This document shows positions 46,360 through 58,150 of a stretch of DNA of 64,000 nt, one piece after another. Source of the stretch: Talpa occidentalis (lineage: Eukaryota; Chordata; Mammalia; Eulipotyphla; Talpidae); NCBI RefSeq assembly GCF_014898055.3, contig NW_026555331.1, positions 112,837,194 to 112,901,193 of the forward strand, written 5' to 3'. A model generated the notes under the pieces. That model had not been told where the DNA came from. It saw only the letters and a program-made list of their open reading frames with translations, and did no database searches. The first letter of the stretch is position 1, and every line of letters starts with the position of its first letter. The position numbers and the translations under genes were made by a program.

Positions 46360-47330
46360 TAGGTGGCGCCAGAGATCTCTCCTGGAGCCCTTGGGGAGCT
46401 GATTTTCCACCCCGTGGGACAGGGAATAGAGCGGGAATGGTAGGGTAAACCTCAACGGCTTTGGGGTGCTGTGTCTGCCTTGTGCCCCACCGTCATGGGG
46501 AACCCACGCCCCTAGTTTCGTGCCCCGGGTGTCAGTTCCAAAGCCCTCAGTTCCAGGACTCAGGCTGTAGCCCAGTTCAGTGGCGCGGGAATGGCGCCTT
46601 TTGAATCCCGCTCCCGTGCCTGGGCGCCTGGGCCTGCTCACTCAGTGAGGGCCTCCGCGCATCTCCCCTCGAGCCTAGGTCGCAGGCGCAGGGACCTGGG
46701 CAGTTGCGGTCTGGATCCGCGTTTGCTTTTCAACTGCACTGCTTTTCCGCGCGCAATCCCGATTCCGATCCGCCCTTGGTTTTCCAGCGCGCCGCTGTTC
46801 CTCGCAATCCTGACCGCGATCCGCGCCTGTTTTTCCAGCGCGCCGCCTTTCCCCAAGCTTACCGGGCGGCCTGGGGCTGTGTGCTGGTGCTGGCCTCCTC
46901 CCCGGGGGCGGGGTCTCTCTTCAATGGCGCCTGGAGCCGTTCGCTCACCTCCGCGGTGGATCCTGCGGGGTTCTCCACAGCTCCCGTTCACGGGGTGTGG
47001 TGGCTGAAATAGTTCCTTTCCACTCACAGTCCCGCTTGCTGCGTCGTTTGTTCTTGTTGGTCGTTTTGGTGTGTTGTTTCCCTCCTCTCTGCGGGTGGGA
47101 GAGTGCCGCCTCTGTGGGCGGGGGAGGGGAGCAGGGTTCTGCGCTTCCCTCCCTTCTAGTCCTCTTTTATGGCCACTTTCTTCTTCGGGCAGTTCGCTGG
47201 CGTCACCCGTTTATCTTCCGTGTCCCAGTTCTCACTGGGACCTGCCGCTTTTCCTCCCTATTAACTTTTTTTAATGGGAGATCTTACTCGCAGTGTCTCC
47301 TTGCCGCCATGTTGCTCCGCCCCCTCTCTC
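46360..47330 (-). promoter_or_regulatory. CpG-rich L1 promoter with YY1-like site
   Basis: About 970 bp are dense in CpG (gcgcgccgc, gcgatccgcgcc), unlike the AT-rich surroundings. On the minus strand near the element 5' end the sequence ggggcggagcaacatggcgg (47298-47325 region; core gccgccatgttg at 47303-47314 on plus) matches the YY1 site known at the start of human L1 (caagatggc) and a GC box. An internal 51-bp-period repeat (ttccagcgcgccgc at 46782 and 46833) lies in it. Promoter activity is inferred from position and motifs. Confidence 0.7.
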
Positions 47331-47338
47331 CATGCTTT

Positions 47339-47427
47339 AGACTAGTCATTTGGTTGAATTGTTCCTGGTGGGGGGAAAGATGTCCCGAGCTAATTGCATA
47401 CAGACTTTGTGGACTCCACCCCCACTC
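47339..47427 (-). pseudogene. Retrocopy-like unit, 5' part
   Basis: This is the remainder of the unit at 40232-40703, displaced by the L1. Minus-strand order runs 47427 to 47339 and then, after the L1, 40703 to 40232. The right boundary is the duplication tgaagttagtttta at 47428-47441. Confidence 0.6.
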
Positions 47428-47441
47428 TGAAGTTAGTTTTA

Positions 47442-48285
47442 ATACTTAACTTGCCATCTAATTTTTAGAAAGTTAGCTCTGCTCACAAGTCTCAGTATCG
47501 GTGCTGGTTGGTATCATTTATGTAATGACTTAATGGAACTAAATGTTGAGATATTTAGATATCTCACTTGGGCAAAGCCATAAATTCTTCCTCTTCTAAT
47601 AAGGTATCCAAACATATTCACTGAGTACCAATTATTTTTCAGAATTAAGCTGGGTTCTTGAACCACATTCAATTTAGGCATCATCTCAGATTTGTATACT
47701 TGTCTTACTGATTTCACTGCTCCCACAGCTGTGGCCAAGTTGTTCTGGGAGCAGTCCCACATGCTGCTCAAAGGAAGAACCTAACAGTGTCATGCTTCAT
47801 GCATGACACCATTTGGCTCTTTCCCAAAACCTTCAGGTTTCCCTGTGGAATACTGGGGATTTACAAGTTGTGGGGCGTTAAATTCCCATGTGGCCAAACT
47901 TTGAGCAATGAGAGAAGGGAGTCCATGGATAAAACCTTGCAATTCCTGGACTGACTGTTTAGGCTGTGCAGTAGCTTCGTGCATTTCTCTGAAGACATTC
48001 TGCACATGTAAGCAATCAGTTTCTAAGGAAGCTGTGGCCAGATCAGTGACACATTCTCTTCTGTCTGCCCTCTTTCCTTTTCTGCTTTGCTCCTGCTTCA
48101 CTGGAATGAACTTCTTAGTAAGGTGTTACAATATAAGGCTTTGCCTCAAGGTCTGTTTTCTGAAGACTCCAGTGACATTCTATTCTGAAATATAACTGGT
48201 GTGATTACATGGTAAGTCACAATGATATAATGTGATGAATACAAAAGTTGTATACGAGAGCTGGGGGTGCAAGTGAGGTATAATT
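47442..48285. other. Unique DNA with gag-like minus frames (weak)
   Basis: Minus frames 48101-47790 and 47771-47514 read as protein-like text (ATAQPKQSVQELQGFIHGLP, TWEFNAPQLVNPQY) of non-random composition. I do not recognise them with confidence. A decayed LTR-element internal region is possible. There is no start context and a stop separates the frames. Confidence 0.3.
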
Positions 48286-48624
48286 ATTTCTGGGAGGTGA
48301 AGAAAGGGAGAATGAAAGATTCCTAGAAAGAGGTACTAAGTTGAGGCTTGCAAAATAAGTAGGGCTTCACTAGGTGACAAAAGCAGAGGACTCTCTAGGT
48401 GGAGGGAATATTCTATAATTTCTAAGAAAACTAGGGGCGCTAGTTATGATGGGAGTTCTTGGCTTAAAGGCAAGATCGGTAAAGCTGGAAGGCAGATAGG
48501 GCCAGGTCATAAATGGTTTTGAGTACCATACTCTGTTTAACAGATCTTTTGGGGTGTGTGCACAGAAGGTAGATCATAGTAAATTGAGTGTTAAATAAGA
48601 GACAATGATGGAGATTGTGAGTAC
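48286..48624 (+). repeat. Ancient dispersed repeat, family unassigned
   Basis: gaaagaggtactaagttgag, ctaggtggagggaatattct, gggccaggtcataaatggtt and gtaccatactctgtttaaca follow the order of a widespread old mammalian repeat (ggcagagggaacagcatgtg, gggccttgtaggccatggta in better copies). A second piece with the later part of the same text (accaactggaaatcattgta, gggttgaacagggatgacat) is at 55400-55560. I cannot name the family safely. Confidence 0.45.
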
Positions 48625-48632
48625 AGGCTATT

Positions 48633-48699
48633 GTTTTTTTTTAATTTTTGTGTATTAGTATCTTTTTATTTTTTAAATGAGGTGACATTGATTTATGAT
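48633..48699 (-). mobile_element. Tiny L1 3' end insertion (67 bp)
   Basis: A poly-T run then aaatgaggtgacattgattt, the terminal part of a mid-age L1 on the minus strand. An 8-bp repeat, aggctatt, flanks it (48625-48632 and 48700-48707). It is an extreme 5' truncation. Confidence 0.65.
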
Positions 48700-48707
48700 A
48701 GGCTATT

Positions 48708-49514
48708 CTTCCAGGAGGTATGACTCAGAATAGATGGAAAGGAAGCAGAGGGGGAAATAGGAAACAGGTGGCTCACACAAGTTCAGCTGAATAGAATTTA
48801 ACAAGCTCTGCGTGGAGGTATGGACTGATTTAAGGTAACTGATAAGAAAAGTACCTGGAACTAGGGAGAACAGATTGGGAAGCTGTTAGCACTCATAGGC
48901 CTGAGATGGTTACTTGGAGGGAATGGTGTATGGAAGCTCAGTGGCTGTAAAATGCTGATAGGAGAGAAATATTTCCCTCCAATTTCCTGCTGCATCTCCC
49001 ATTGGACAAGCATAACCAGAATCCAAAGGACAAAGGAGCTTGGAGTGATACAGTCCAAAAAGGTCAGCATCCCCAGGCCTAACTGGGAACAAAAAAAGGG
49101 TGGAGACTGAATCTGAAGAGAAATTAATGAATCACCAACACAGGGTCAATAAAGATTTTTTTGTTTAATTAAAGGAAACATGAATAATTTATATGTTGAG
49201 GGAAGGGCCAGAAGAAAATAAAAAAGGGACATTACAGAAGCAAGAGGGTGGCAAAATACTTAATACAGTAAGTTTGAGTAGAGGATGAGATTTAAAAACC
49301 AGTCAGATACTTATTTTCTAAAATAACAAGGATGCCTTGTTACATGAGACTGGAGGGAAGGAGGCAAACAGGCATGTAAATTTGTGTGTGTGCATAGACA
49401 CAAAGGAAGGGAGGCAATTTGAGGAAATTTGTGCAATAGAGAGTTTTTATTTTCCTGTAGGGTCAAGTAGGATGCAGGGTTATCTTTGAGAGTGAAGGGA
49501 CTTAGCTTTAGTAT
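48708..49514. other. Intergenic DNA, nothing recognised
   Basis: Purine-rich in parts (48730-48770). No gene or repeat was supported. Confidence 0.45.
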
Positions 49515-49531
49515 TTGACTTGAAATTATTA

Positions 49532-49793
49532 TTATTATTTTTTTAAAGATTTATTTATTTATACAAGCACTGGGTACAGTCAGAAGCGCAGGAGGGTGAG
49601 AGAATTCACCAGGGCCAGAGTGGGGAACAGAACAGGCAGACTGACGAAATACACTGCTGAGGGGAGCAGTGGGCGAGACAGGAGACATATCTTGTGCCAT
49701 GTGGGACCCTCGCCGGTCATCGAACCAGTGCCACAGAGGCTGCAGGCAGCTTCGCAGCCCAGCGCTCAACTGCTGCGCCACCAGGGGGGGCCC
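49532..49793 (-). mobile_element. tRNA-derived SINE, young
   Basis: Young body acaagcactgggtacagtca and head tgctgcgccaccaggggggg. A perfect 17-bp duplication, ttgacttgaaattatta, flanks it (49515-49531 and 49794-49810). There is a small deletion in the head (cgccggtcatcgaaccagtg). Confidence 0.95.
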
Positions 49794-49810
49794 TTGACTT
49801 GAAATTATTA

Positions 49811-51589
49811 GTGTTAATTTGAGAATTCTGTAAGGAGAATGGAAAAACGAACTGACTCAGGCAGAAGTACAAAAAGACTGCTGAGAGGGGGTGGCAGTCT
49901 AGCTGAGCTAGAACCGCTAAGTAATAAAAGCAAGAACTAAAAGGGAGGTATCCATAATACATATTAATAAGTAAATTGCTAATCTTAGTAGCTGTGATAT
50001 AGTGAAGACAGAATTTTTCATGTGCTATTTTTGCCTTTTAACTATGCCTCATACATGCTGTTGGATCTTACAAATCCTGAGTCGCAGATTTGTCACAGTA
50101 CCTTTGTTTCCTCAATTCTGTGGCGCCATTTATTCTAAAATGCACCCAGCTTTTATTAACTTTTTTGAAGGGTGGGAGAAATCTTCATTGTGTTAAATGT
50201 ACAATAATTTTTTTCCGCAACCAATAATGGTGCAAATGTATCAACCTAATTATCTATCACTTTAATATCTCTTATCAGTGACTGAGTCTTTGCCTTCACG
50301 TGAAACATCTCTTATCTATCAGCAGTACTTCCATTGGGTGACGTGACTTTTTTCTAAATCTGTGCTTGGGATCTTGGTTTATGTTGACTTGACATGACAC
50401 AACCTCTGTCTTGCCTTCAATGACATTGGTTTCTGCCTCATTTTCCTCTTGTATTCTACCTTCTGTTTACCATTCTCTCCCCATTCTGGCTTTTTTTACC
50501 ACCAAAAATTTTCTCTTTCATTGACTCATGCCCTGGTTCAACAGGAATCAAGTATTTGCCAATTTATACACTTTATTTGTTCTTGAGTATGACATAGTTA
50601 ACCTAGAGAGTGGTCTCACATTTCCTACTTTTTAAAAAAAAATTGTATTTCCTAATATAAATGATTTGAGTCCTGCATTATAAGTATTCTTAAAAGCTTT
50701 TTTTTCTGCTAAGTTATACTCATAGCTTTGTCACTTGTAATTAAAGTGTCTTTTCAGAGTTAATCAATATGTTGGCTAGGTAATACCAGTGACAGTCCTT
50801 CAAGATGTTGTTCTAGATTTTACAAACTTCTGTGTTTTGTTTTGAGAGAATTGGCAACTTCTTCCCCCTCCAATTGCATAGCCCCTTGTCGAGAGGTCTT
50901 CACTTGTACTCACTTGCTTTTGGAATCTGTGTCACATCCCTATGTAGTTTCTCCCCTCAACTTTACCCCCCACCCCCAAAGATATTATCCACAAATAAAG
51001 ATATAATTCAACTCTTAGGATACAAATAACTCCACTGAAGTGATAATCAAATGAATGAATAGTTGACCTATTGTGAAGCTTGCCCAGGCTGTGACAGTTA
51101 CTCATTGTGCACAGCTAGTGACAAGTTTATTTGGTGGATTTCAGAATTTCACAAGACTTTGAGTTTTCATTTTGGATTTAAGGAAATGTGTGATATTACA
51201 TCCCTTGAATTGTTACCATGATTTTTAAATCAGAATATATATATAAATATATATAAAATATCTAGTGTCTGGCTTAAAATATTCATTAAGTGCTTTGTGG
51301 CATACAAACCTAAATATTACTGTATCTTGTGTATGAATAATATCTAATATTTCTATTGTGATTTTAGTTTACTTATTCTCACCATTGTTACAAGATAAGT
51401 AGAGAAGGCATTACATTAATAAAATTAAATAATTTTATTAAGGAGAGAAAAGAAATTTGAGGAAAGTCATCATTTTATTTTCTAATTTTAAGAGTAAATG
51501 TTTATTACTTGCATCACAAAAACTTGATAATATAAATAATATTTCAATTAAAAATATTTCTACCTCATGGTGGTGATTATAATAGCTTA
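49811..51589. other. AT-rich intergenic DNA, nothing recognised
   Basis: No gene or RNA was found. The longest frames are short and featureless. Confidence 0.5.
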
Positions 51590-52045
51590 TTTTAATCCTT
51601 TGATAATCTAATATCTCTATTGGGGATTTTGATTTGCTGATTGTCTTTCTCTTGCATATTGGTAAAATATTCCTTCTTGTTTGTATATCAAGTAATTTTG
51701 TTTTCTATAGGGGCTGGGCCAGTCTGCACTCCCCTCAGTAGTACACAAGCATTCCTTTTTCCCTATACCTTCACCAACACTTGTTTCTGTGTCTTTTCCT
51801 TCCTTCCTTCCTTCCTTCCTTCCTTCCTTCCTTCCTTCCTTCCTTCCTTCCTTCCATTGGCCATTCTCATAGATGTGAGTTGGTATCTCATGGTGGTTTT
51901 GATTTGTATTTCCTTGAGGATAAGTGATGATGAGCATTTTTTCATGTTCCATTTGGTCAGCTGCATGTCTTTGAAGAAGTGTCTATTTAGCTCTTCTGCC
52001 CATATTTTTGATTGGGTTATTTGGTCTTTGCCATTTTTAAAAGAG
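51590..52045 (-). mobile_element. Old L1 ORF2 fragment
   Basis: ggttttgatttgtatttcct, aagtgatgatgagcattttt, ctcttctgcccatatttttg and cagtctgcactcccctcagt follow the same order as the young L1 ORF2 end at 3190-3450 but are strongly diverged. It contains the TTCC microsatellite at 51797-51855. Confidence 0.75.
51797..51855 (+). repeat. (TTCC)n microsatellite
   Basis: Fourteen or so perfect TTCC units, at the position where young L1 copies read ttgttgttgctagttttttt. Confidence 0.95.
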
Positions 52046-55000
52046 GATTTATGATTTAATTTACCTTAAAATAATGAAACTCTATGTTCTTAGAAGAAAG
52101 GAAGGCAAAAAATGAAAATAAATATGACATATTTTAATAAAGGCTCCCCAGGTTGTGATGTCCTGTGTTTGCTATGTTTTGTTGGGAGTAAGAGGAGGTA
52201 TCCTGCCCCTTGCTTGAGCTACTCAGGGTTTTGTTGGAGTGGTGGTTTATGCTGTAATTGAGGTCTCTGTGACTTTACTGTGGTTCTTTGATTACATTCT
52301 TCACATGCCTACTATAAGGGTGAAGCTAGGACTTGCGTTGGTTCCCCTACAAAACAAGGCAATCTCCTTCTCCATTCCTCTAGGGTGTTTTCTTTTTTAT
52401 TATTATATTTCCTCTGTCAAAAAAGATGGATTACTGAATAATTTTAGCCTCTATGCTTTTCTGCATTTTCACCTCACTGTAGTAATGTGGCAAAGGGAGA
52501 AAAAGAAGAACAGGGATTTCTCATATTCTTTGCTCAGCAGAAGTCCCTTCTTCCAGTTTTTTTTATCCAGAAAAAAGATTTCTCTTGGGACATTAGCTAC
52601 CTGAGTCATAGTGGCATCTGTGTAGCTCTACAACTGGTCCTGCCTTATGGCAGGAATGGAAGGGAAAAGAGAAAGTCTGACCTGTACTGCTCATAGTCTG
52701 ACCTGTACTGCTATTATCCAGCTAATGGTCATCTTAGTCTTCTGGTAGGAAAGAAGGGATTCTCTTGCAGTTTTTGCAGTCCACACCAACCAGAAAGTTC
52801 CTGGATAAGTCCCACTTTTTGCACAAAGTAGGAGACAAAGGAAGAAAATATCAGCAAACTCACTGCCATTATACTAATTGTTATTCAAATTTTGACTTCC
52901 TCCAACCACCTGCTATTATTTATTTTGCAGAGTCTTGCTTTTTATATTGTGTAATATGAAGAAGGGAAGCTTTAATGGGCTTTGGCCATCTTGATTGGTA
53001 CCAGGGAATATTTTATTAAAACTCTCCAGGTAAACTGTCCCTATTGGCCCCTGATCAGGGATTGAACTCGCGATTGGCTATCTAATCAGAACTAGTTAGA
53101 ATCTTGGAGTTATGCTGTTACCAAAGGCATTGTTAAAAAAAAAAAATTCCAGTCAGATGAAATAACAGGTATGTAGTCTTTCTTGTTAAAAAGGTAACCT
53201 TTTGGTCAATATTTTAAGTTTGTTTTCTAGGGTTATGTTATGACAATAGGTGTTACTAGGATTATGCTATTCTTTTAAAACATTTCTGTTGATTTGAGAG
53301 ATTCTTAAAGTCAATTGAGTGCGAAGGGACTAAAATAACTAGCTTATTTTTATTTGGCTCACAAAATTTGCAAGCAAAAATATGATTTGGATGTCAAAAT
53401 TTTCAGAGCCACTTAACACCTATGCTATTTCTGTAGACACTCTTTACAAGTAAACTCATTTTCAAGTCTTGGCATTGACAAGAATTTACTTTTGAATTTA
53501 AATTTTATTTTTATAAGTCTTTTCTGTCTGAACACTGGCAGTGGCATAGCTGGATTCAATAGTGCAATTTGCCTTTCCTGAGCCGAATAGTGAAGTCAGC
53601 AAAGTGGGTTGTCAGACTTCTTACCCTCTCAATTCAGCTGTTACCGCTTTTCTTTAACCACCTTGTCACAGAATCCTTCCTGTGTCTGCCTGTTTTTATA
53701 GTATTTAAACTTTGGGTCTTCTCCCATGCAACCTCTACAGACTTATCTGACCTATATCTTGTGATACTTGTCCTTAAAGCTCCTTTGGTTATTGACACTC
53801 ACCAGAGAAAGTAATCTGGACTGAGGTGCTAATGAATGATAATGGAGTTGGGCCCTTCAATCTTTTGTCCTACAGTGTACCTTATCCTTAAGCCAGGAGA
53901 AATAGGAACATTAGAAAAAATAATTTTGAATTTGTGATTACTCAGTATCATTTGTAACATAAAACTGTCTTGGCAAAGCAAGTATCTCAATTTAAAGAAA
54001 CTAATACATTTTAACTGTAGGAAAATTTGAAAATATAGAATCAAAAAAGAAAAAATATTTTCCACTATGTTTAACACTCAGTTAACTAGTGTCAATTTTT
54101 TGACATACATATCTACAGTTATTTCCCCTGTATTGATTAGGCACCCACTTTCAACCCATACACACTTTAAAAGGGTTCAGACACATTGTTTTAGAACCTT
54201 TATATTACACTTAATTGTGATATAAATATTTTTGTCATTAAATGTGGCATTAGAATTACTATTTTAAAATGGACTAAATAAAATGCCATCATGAGTGCAC
54301 CATAATTTATCAGTCAATTCTTTATTCTTGCATATTTATATTTTTTCAAGTTTTTAACTATTTAATTAATTTAATAATGCAAATCTATTATAGTTTCCTT
54401 GCCTAGAAGTGCAAGTGGAATTGACGTGTCACAGGGCATATATAATACAGTTCTGAAACCTTTAATGGATTTTCTTTTGGTATTTATTATATAGTAAGTA
54501 GTTGTGCCTTTTGCAGAAGCAAAGGTGCCTTTTCTGTTTCAGTCTGATTCACATGGAAAAATTTGTAGTTTGTATTATAGATAAATTTATGACCATATGT
54601 AATTACACATAAGAATTATATTTCCAAGGGTTTGGATTCTCCCTTTATGGAAAGTTGGGCTTTTGCATAGCATTGTACAGTTTTAATTTGGGTTAGTCAA
54701 AAAAAGAGGCAAAAATTACTTCTACCCAAGAATTCTTCAAGAGGTAGAACGATTCTGCCTCTCTCCCAGGAAATTCTGTACTAATAAGTGGTAGATATCT
54801 TTCCTGCTCTTCTTTTGTCTGACTATTGTTATATAATAGGGATCTCGGTCACTTTTAGACCTGGCACGAGGTCCCCCTACCTTGCTCTAGTCTCCCTACA
54901 ATTGTGTTTTTCCTCCTGCTTTGCAGTCCAGTCCATCAGGATGTGTCCACCTGGATGTTTTATCCTCCCCTTCTCCCACCTGTTGATACCTTACACAGGG

Positions 55001-56999
55001 TAACATGACTTTGGAATAATGTGCTTAAAAGGTGTAGATTTGTCTCCAGGACGTTCATGGGGTTTCCACAGGTCCATCCTCCTGATTGTAGACTGTGTTC
55101 TTGTATGGGGTGGGTATAGAACAGGAAGGGGTACCTCAATTTAGTCTTTTGCCCTCGGTCCTGCAGATGTTAGGGATGGGCCTGAAAAAGAACCTGCTAC
55201 ACAGTGCTTTGCCATTATACGTATTTCTTGGGCAGAGGAAAAAAACCATGCTGGACCTGGAGGCAAAAGAAGTATATAGCATGTTGAGCCCCATTGTTTC
55301 AGTATTTCATAGAGGAATGAGGTTGAGAAATGAAATGTGGAGAAAGAGATAGAGAATGAATCAAGAAAGACCTTTTATGTTATGCTGAGATTGTGGACTT
55401 TTTCTTCAGACCAACTGGAAATCATTGTAGGGGGTTGAACAGGGATGACATAATTAGAACTGGCTGCAGAGTGTCATGGGTGTAAGGAAGAGCAGAAGCA
55501 AGGATGTGTTAAGATTCTGAGTAGTAGTCATCCAAGCAGCAGGAGATGGTGATTAAATTAGGTCAGTGGCAATGAAGATGGATATAAGACCTTGGTCTGC
55601 TACAGGGGCCTATGCTCTGGGACCATTTCAAGTAGGATAATGTCATCAAAATTATTTTGGAAAGCTTTATAAAGTTCTGTAAATGTTGTTAGTGTTATTA
55701 TTGGCAACAATAAAATCAATATATTGTGGATGAAGATTTTATTCTAGCTTTTCTCAATTCTGTGGTAAGCCATTGTGAAAGTAAGTTGAAATAATGTGGG
55801 TAAAGTTCCTAATATGGGCTGTAAGATCCATGGAGGGTGCCTTTGGGTGAGTAGGATTGTGGCTCTGCTAGTCTTTGGAAAGACTAAATTTTAGGTGAAA
55901 AGGACAGTGATGATGGGCTTAGCTGAGCTTGGGTTTTAGAGTTGATGAAGAAGCATCCCTGAGGTAAAGCTCATCATTTATATGTATAGCTGTTCACAGT
56001 CCCTGTTTTCAGTAACATGTCTTTCCTTCCACTTGATATCCCTGAATCTGAAATCTCTGTTTATTCCCCCGCCGCTGCCAGCAAAAGACGATAATTCTTT
56101 TCTGTTATCATGACATGGCAGGTATTTGGTAGGGTCTATATTTTTAAACAGATTTTTAATCATTTTTTTCTGTTTGTAGATTTGTTGGCATTCTGAGATT
56201 TGTGGCTTTTCAATTCTGACAATTTCTTCTTGTTACCTGCCTATGCAGCCCTTAGCTTTCAGATTTTCTTGCTTTGATCAGTCAATGGTAGTTTACCTTA
56301 TGCTTCCCATCTTCTGAAAATAATTGTTGACACCTGCATCTATTGTCCTTATCACTTCTAGTCCATCTTTTTGTCTTCTTACAGTATTTATATTCCTTTA
56401 CTTTCTGCTTCTTTTGGAAATTCCAATCTTCTGCAGTTGTGGGGAACAGATATAAACATATATTTAATACAGCAAGTTTAAATGTAATAATAAAGGAATA
56501 TTGAATGTGTTTAAAGACTTATTACAAAGGCGTACATTTTCCTCAGTATCTTCTGCAACAGTTTTAAAATTTAATGTTTGTAATATTGATATCATTATAG
56601 ATTGTCTAGTTAATTTTCTTATGGAAATTGGTATTTCATTCATTTCTTCATGGGTACACTTGGTTTAGAAGGTTCTCTTTTGAAACTTTTCCTGGCAGTA
56701 CATGATTACAGGAAGTGGTTGATTTCCTTTCATTCATTTACTAAGAACAGTGAAAATATGAAATATAGGTTATTCATTGCAAGCATAGTTTTTTCTTTCA
56801 AAGATTCAGAGGAACCAGTGGTGCTTAGAGTTATTTGAGTTGCTCAGGGTCTTAGATTTAGCACTGGTGGGATGAGATTGTAATCTTGGCTGTTGTTCCC
56901 AGTTCACTGCACACCTCTTTAAAAGCTGGTATTGAACCATAAGAGGAAGATGGTTTAAGTTTAGTCTTTCCAAGAAACTCGGTGCGCTTCCATTCACAC
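52046..56999. other. AT-rich intergenic DNA with minor repeats
   Basis: No gene or RNA was supported over nearly 5 kb. A 21-bp tandem pair (agtctgacctgtactgct at 52674-52691 and 52695-52712) is present. 55300-55600 resembles the old dispersed repeat noted at 48286. Short frames (53569-53814, 54788-55003) have no recognised domains. Confidence 0.45.
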
Positions 57000-57098
57000 T
57001 AAAATGTAAGTCCCAGAAGAGCAGAAGAGCAGGGAATTGGCTATTTTATTCACTGTGGTGTCCCCAGTGTCTACACAATGGCCTGTGGGAGGTGCTCA

Positions 57099-57103
<5 letters not shown>
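57000..57103 (+). mobile_element. LINE-2 3' end remnant
   Basis: atgtaagtcccagaagagca, ttattcactgtggtgtcccc, gtgtctacacaatggcctgt and gaggtgctcagtatat match the L2 3' terminus (ccccagcgcctagcacag, gtgcctggcacatagtag, gtgctcaataaatg in intact copies). The tail passes into a TA repeat. Confidence 0.7.

Positions 57104-57138
<35 letters not shown>
57097..57138 (+). repeat. (TA)n microsatellite
   Basis: About 20 perfect TA units, grown from the terminal repeat of the L2 fragment. Confidence 0.95.
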
Positions 57139-57140
<2 letters not shown>

Positions 57141-58019
57141 AATTGCAAAGTGAATTGAGTATCCTTTAGGTCCTTCTTTACAAAGATAGACATTGGACTC
57201 AGATTAGAAATATGAATTGTTCAAAATAATTTCTAAGAAGCAATAATATCTGCAATTGCAGAGAAAAGGATATGTCTTAAATAGATCACATACTTATTAC
57301 TTTACTTAGCCTTAGGTTCCCATGGTAACTTCATGTTCATTTTATAAAAGAAAACTCTGAATATAAATATTTCTCTACAGTGCCACTGTATTCATGTACT
57401 TGATAATGCAGGCTAAGGGGGGTTTTATTATAAGTTGTGTGTGTGTGTGTCTGCATTAAACATTCTTGTAGTTTTGACCTCTGCACACAGCTGAATGAGT
57501 ATGCTCACTCCCTGGAAATGAAGTTGAAATATTTGTGCTTTGTACTATATAGCTCCATGTTCTTTTTCTCGCTCTTTTTTTTTTTTTCCATCTTGTTCTC
57601 TTAAATAAATATGCCAAATACTTTGCTGAGCCCTTAAATTCAAGAGCCTGTCTCTAAGAATTGCATCTCATCAAATACAATGTTAGGCTGTTACAAACAT
57701 TTCATATCAAAATATTCAAAGAGAAAGAAACTTATATGAAGAAAATAAATTTCATTTGTTTCTTTTTTGTCCCCTCTCTCTCTGAATATTTCCCTAAGTA
57801 TCTGCACTTCATCATCTTGAAGCCAGAGTCATTCTACTGCCTCCACTGCTTTTGACTCTGTGCTAAAATTTGTGGTTATCTACTGTGTCTTTATAATTTA
57901 CTGTGGTTAACTCTTAATTGACTTTAGAGGCAGGGAATATCAGGGGCTGATATTCTCATTGCGAGTTACTAACAGGGTACAAAAGACCAGACAGCTTTGT
58001 TTATTGTTTTGTACTTTCA
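57139..58019. other. AT-rich intergenic DNA, nothing recognised
   Basis: A short GT run lies at 57438-57452 and a poly-T run at 57576-57589. No gene. Confidence 0.5.
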
Positions 58020-58150
58020 CAAGTTCATTTCCTCACTCCTGGATCCACTCACCCTCTTACTCACTTAACAACCCAACCAGTTACTCACCAATCCAGCCAC
58101 TTACTCATCAACTCATCCACCACCCACTAACTCATTACCCACTCACCCCC
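58020..58150 (+). repeat. Degenerate ACTCA-type tandem repeat
   Basis: Repeated actca, actcacc, cccactaactc and ccagttactcacc words of 8-14 bp fill this stretch, with a strong C/A/T bias and almost no G. It is a decayed minisatellite or low-complexity tract. The open frame across it (58153) is a by-product. Confidence 0.8.

Larger units (their letters stand above)
40712..47330 (-). mobile_element. Full-length L1 with CpG-rich promoter, nearly intact
   Basis: This 6.6-kb element comprises (element sense) a CpG-rich 5' region (47330-46360), two diverged promoter monomers, ORF1 (45893-44826), a 73-bp spacer, ORF2 (44752-40926), a G-rich 3'UTR and poly-A (poly-T on plus 40709-40753). The flank catgcttt occurs at 40704-40711 and 47331-47338, a short likely target-site duplication. 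ORF1 is fully open. ORF2 is spoiled only by three single-base indels, in or near homopolymers. It is the youngest-looking and most complete L1 in the window. Confidence 0.92.

Noticed and set aside
46591..47449. GC-rich open frames as a host gene with a CpG island
   Set aside because: The segment lies inside the L1 boundaries upstream of its ORF1; overlapping frames on both strands reflect high GC content.
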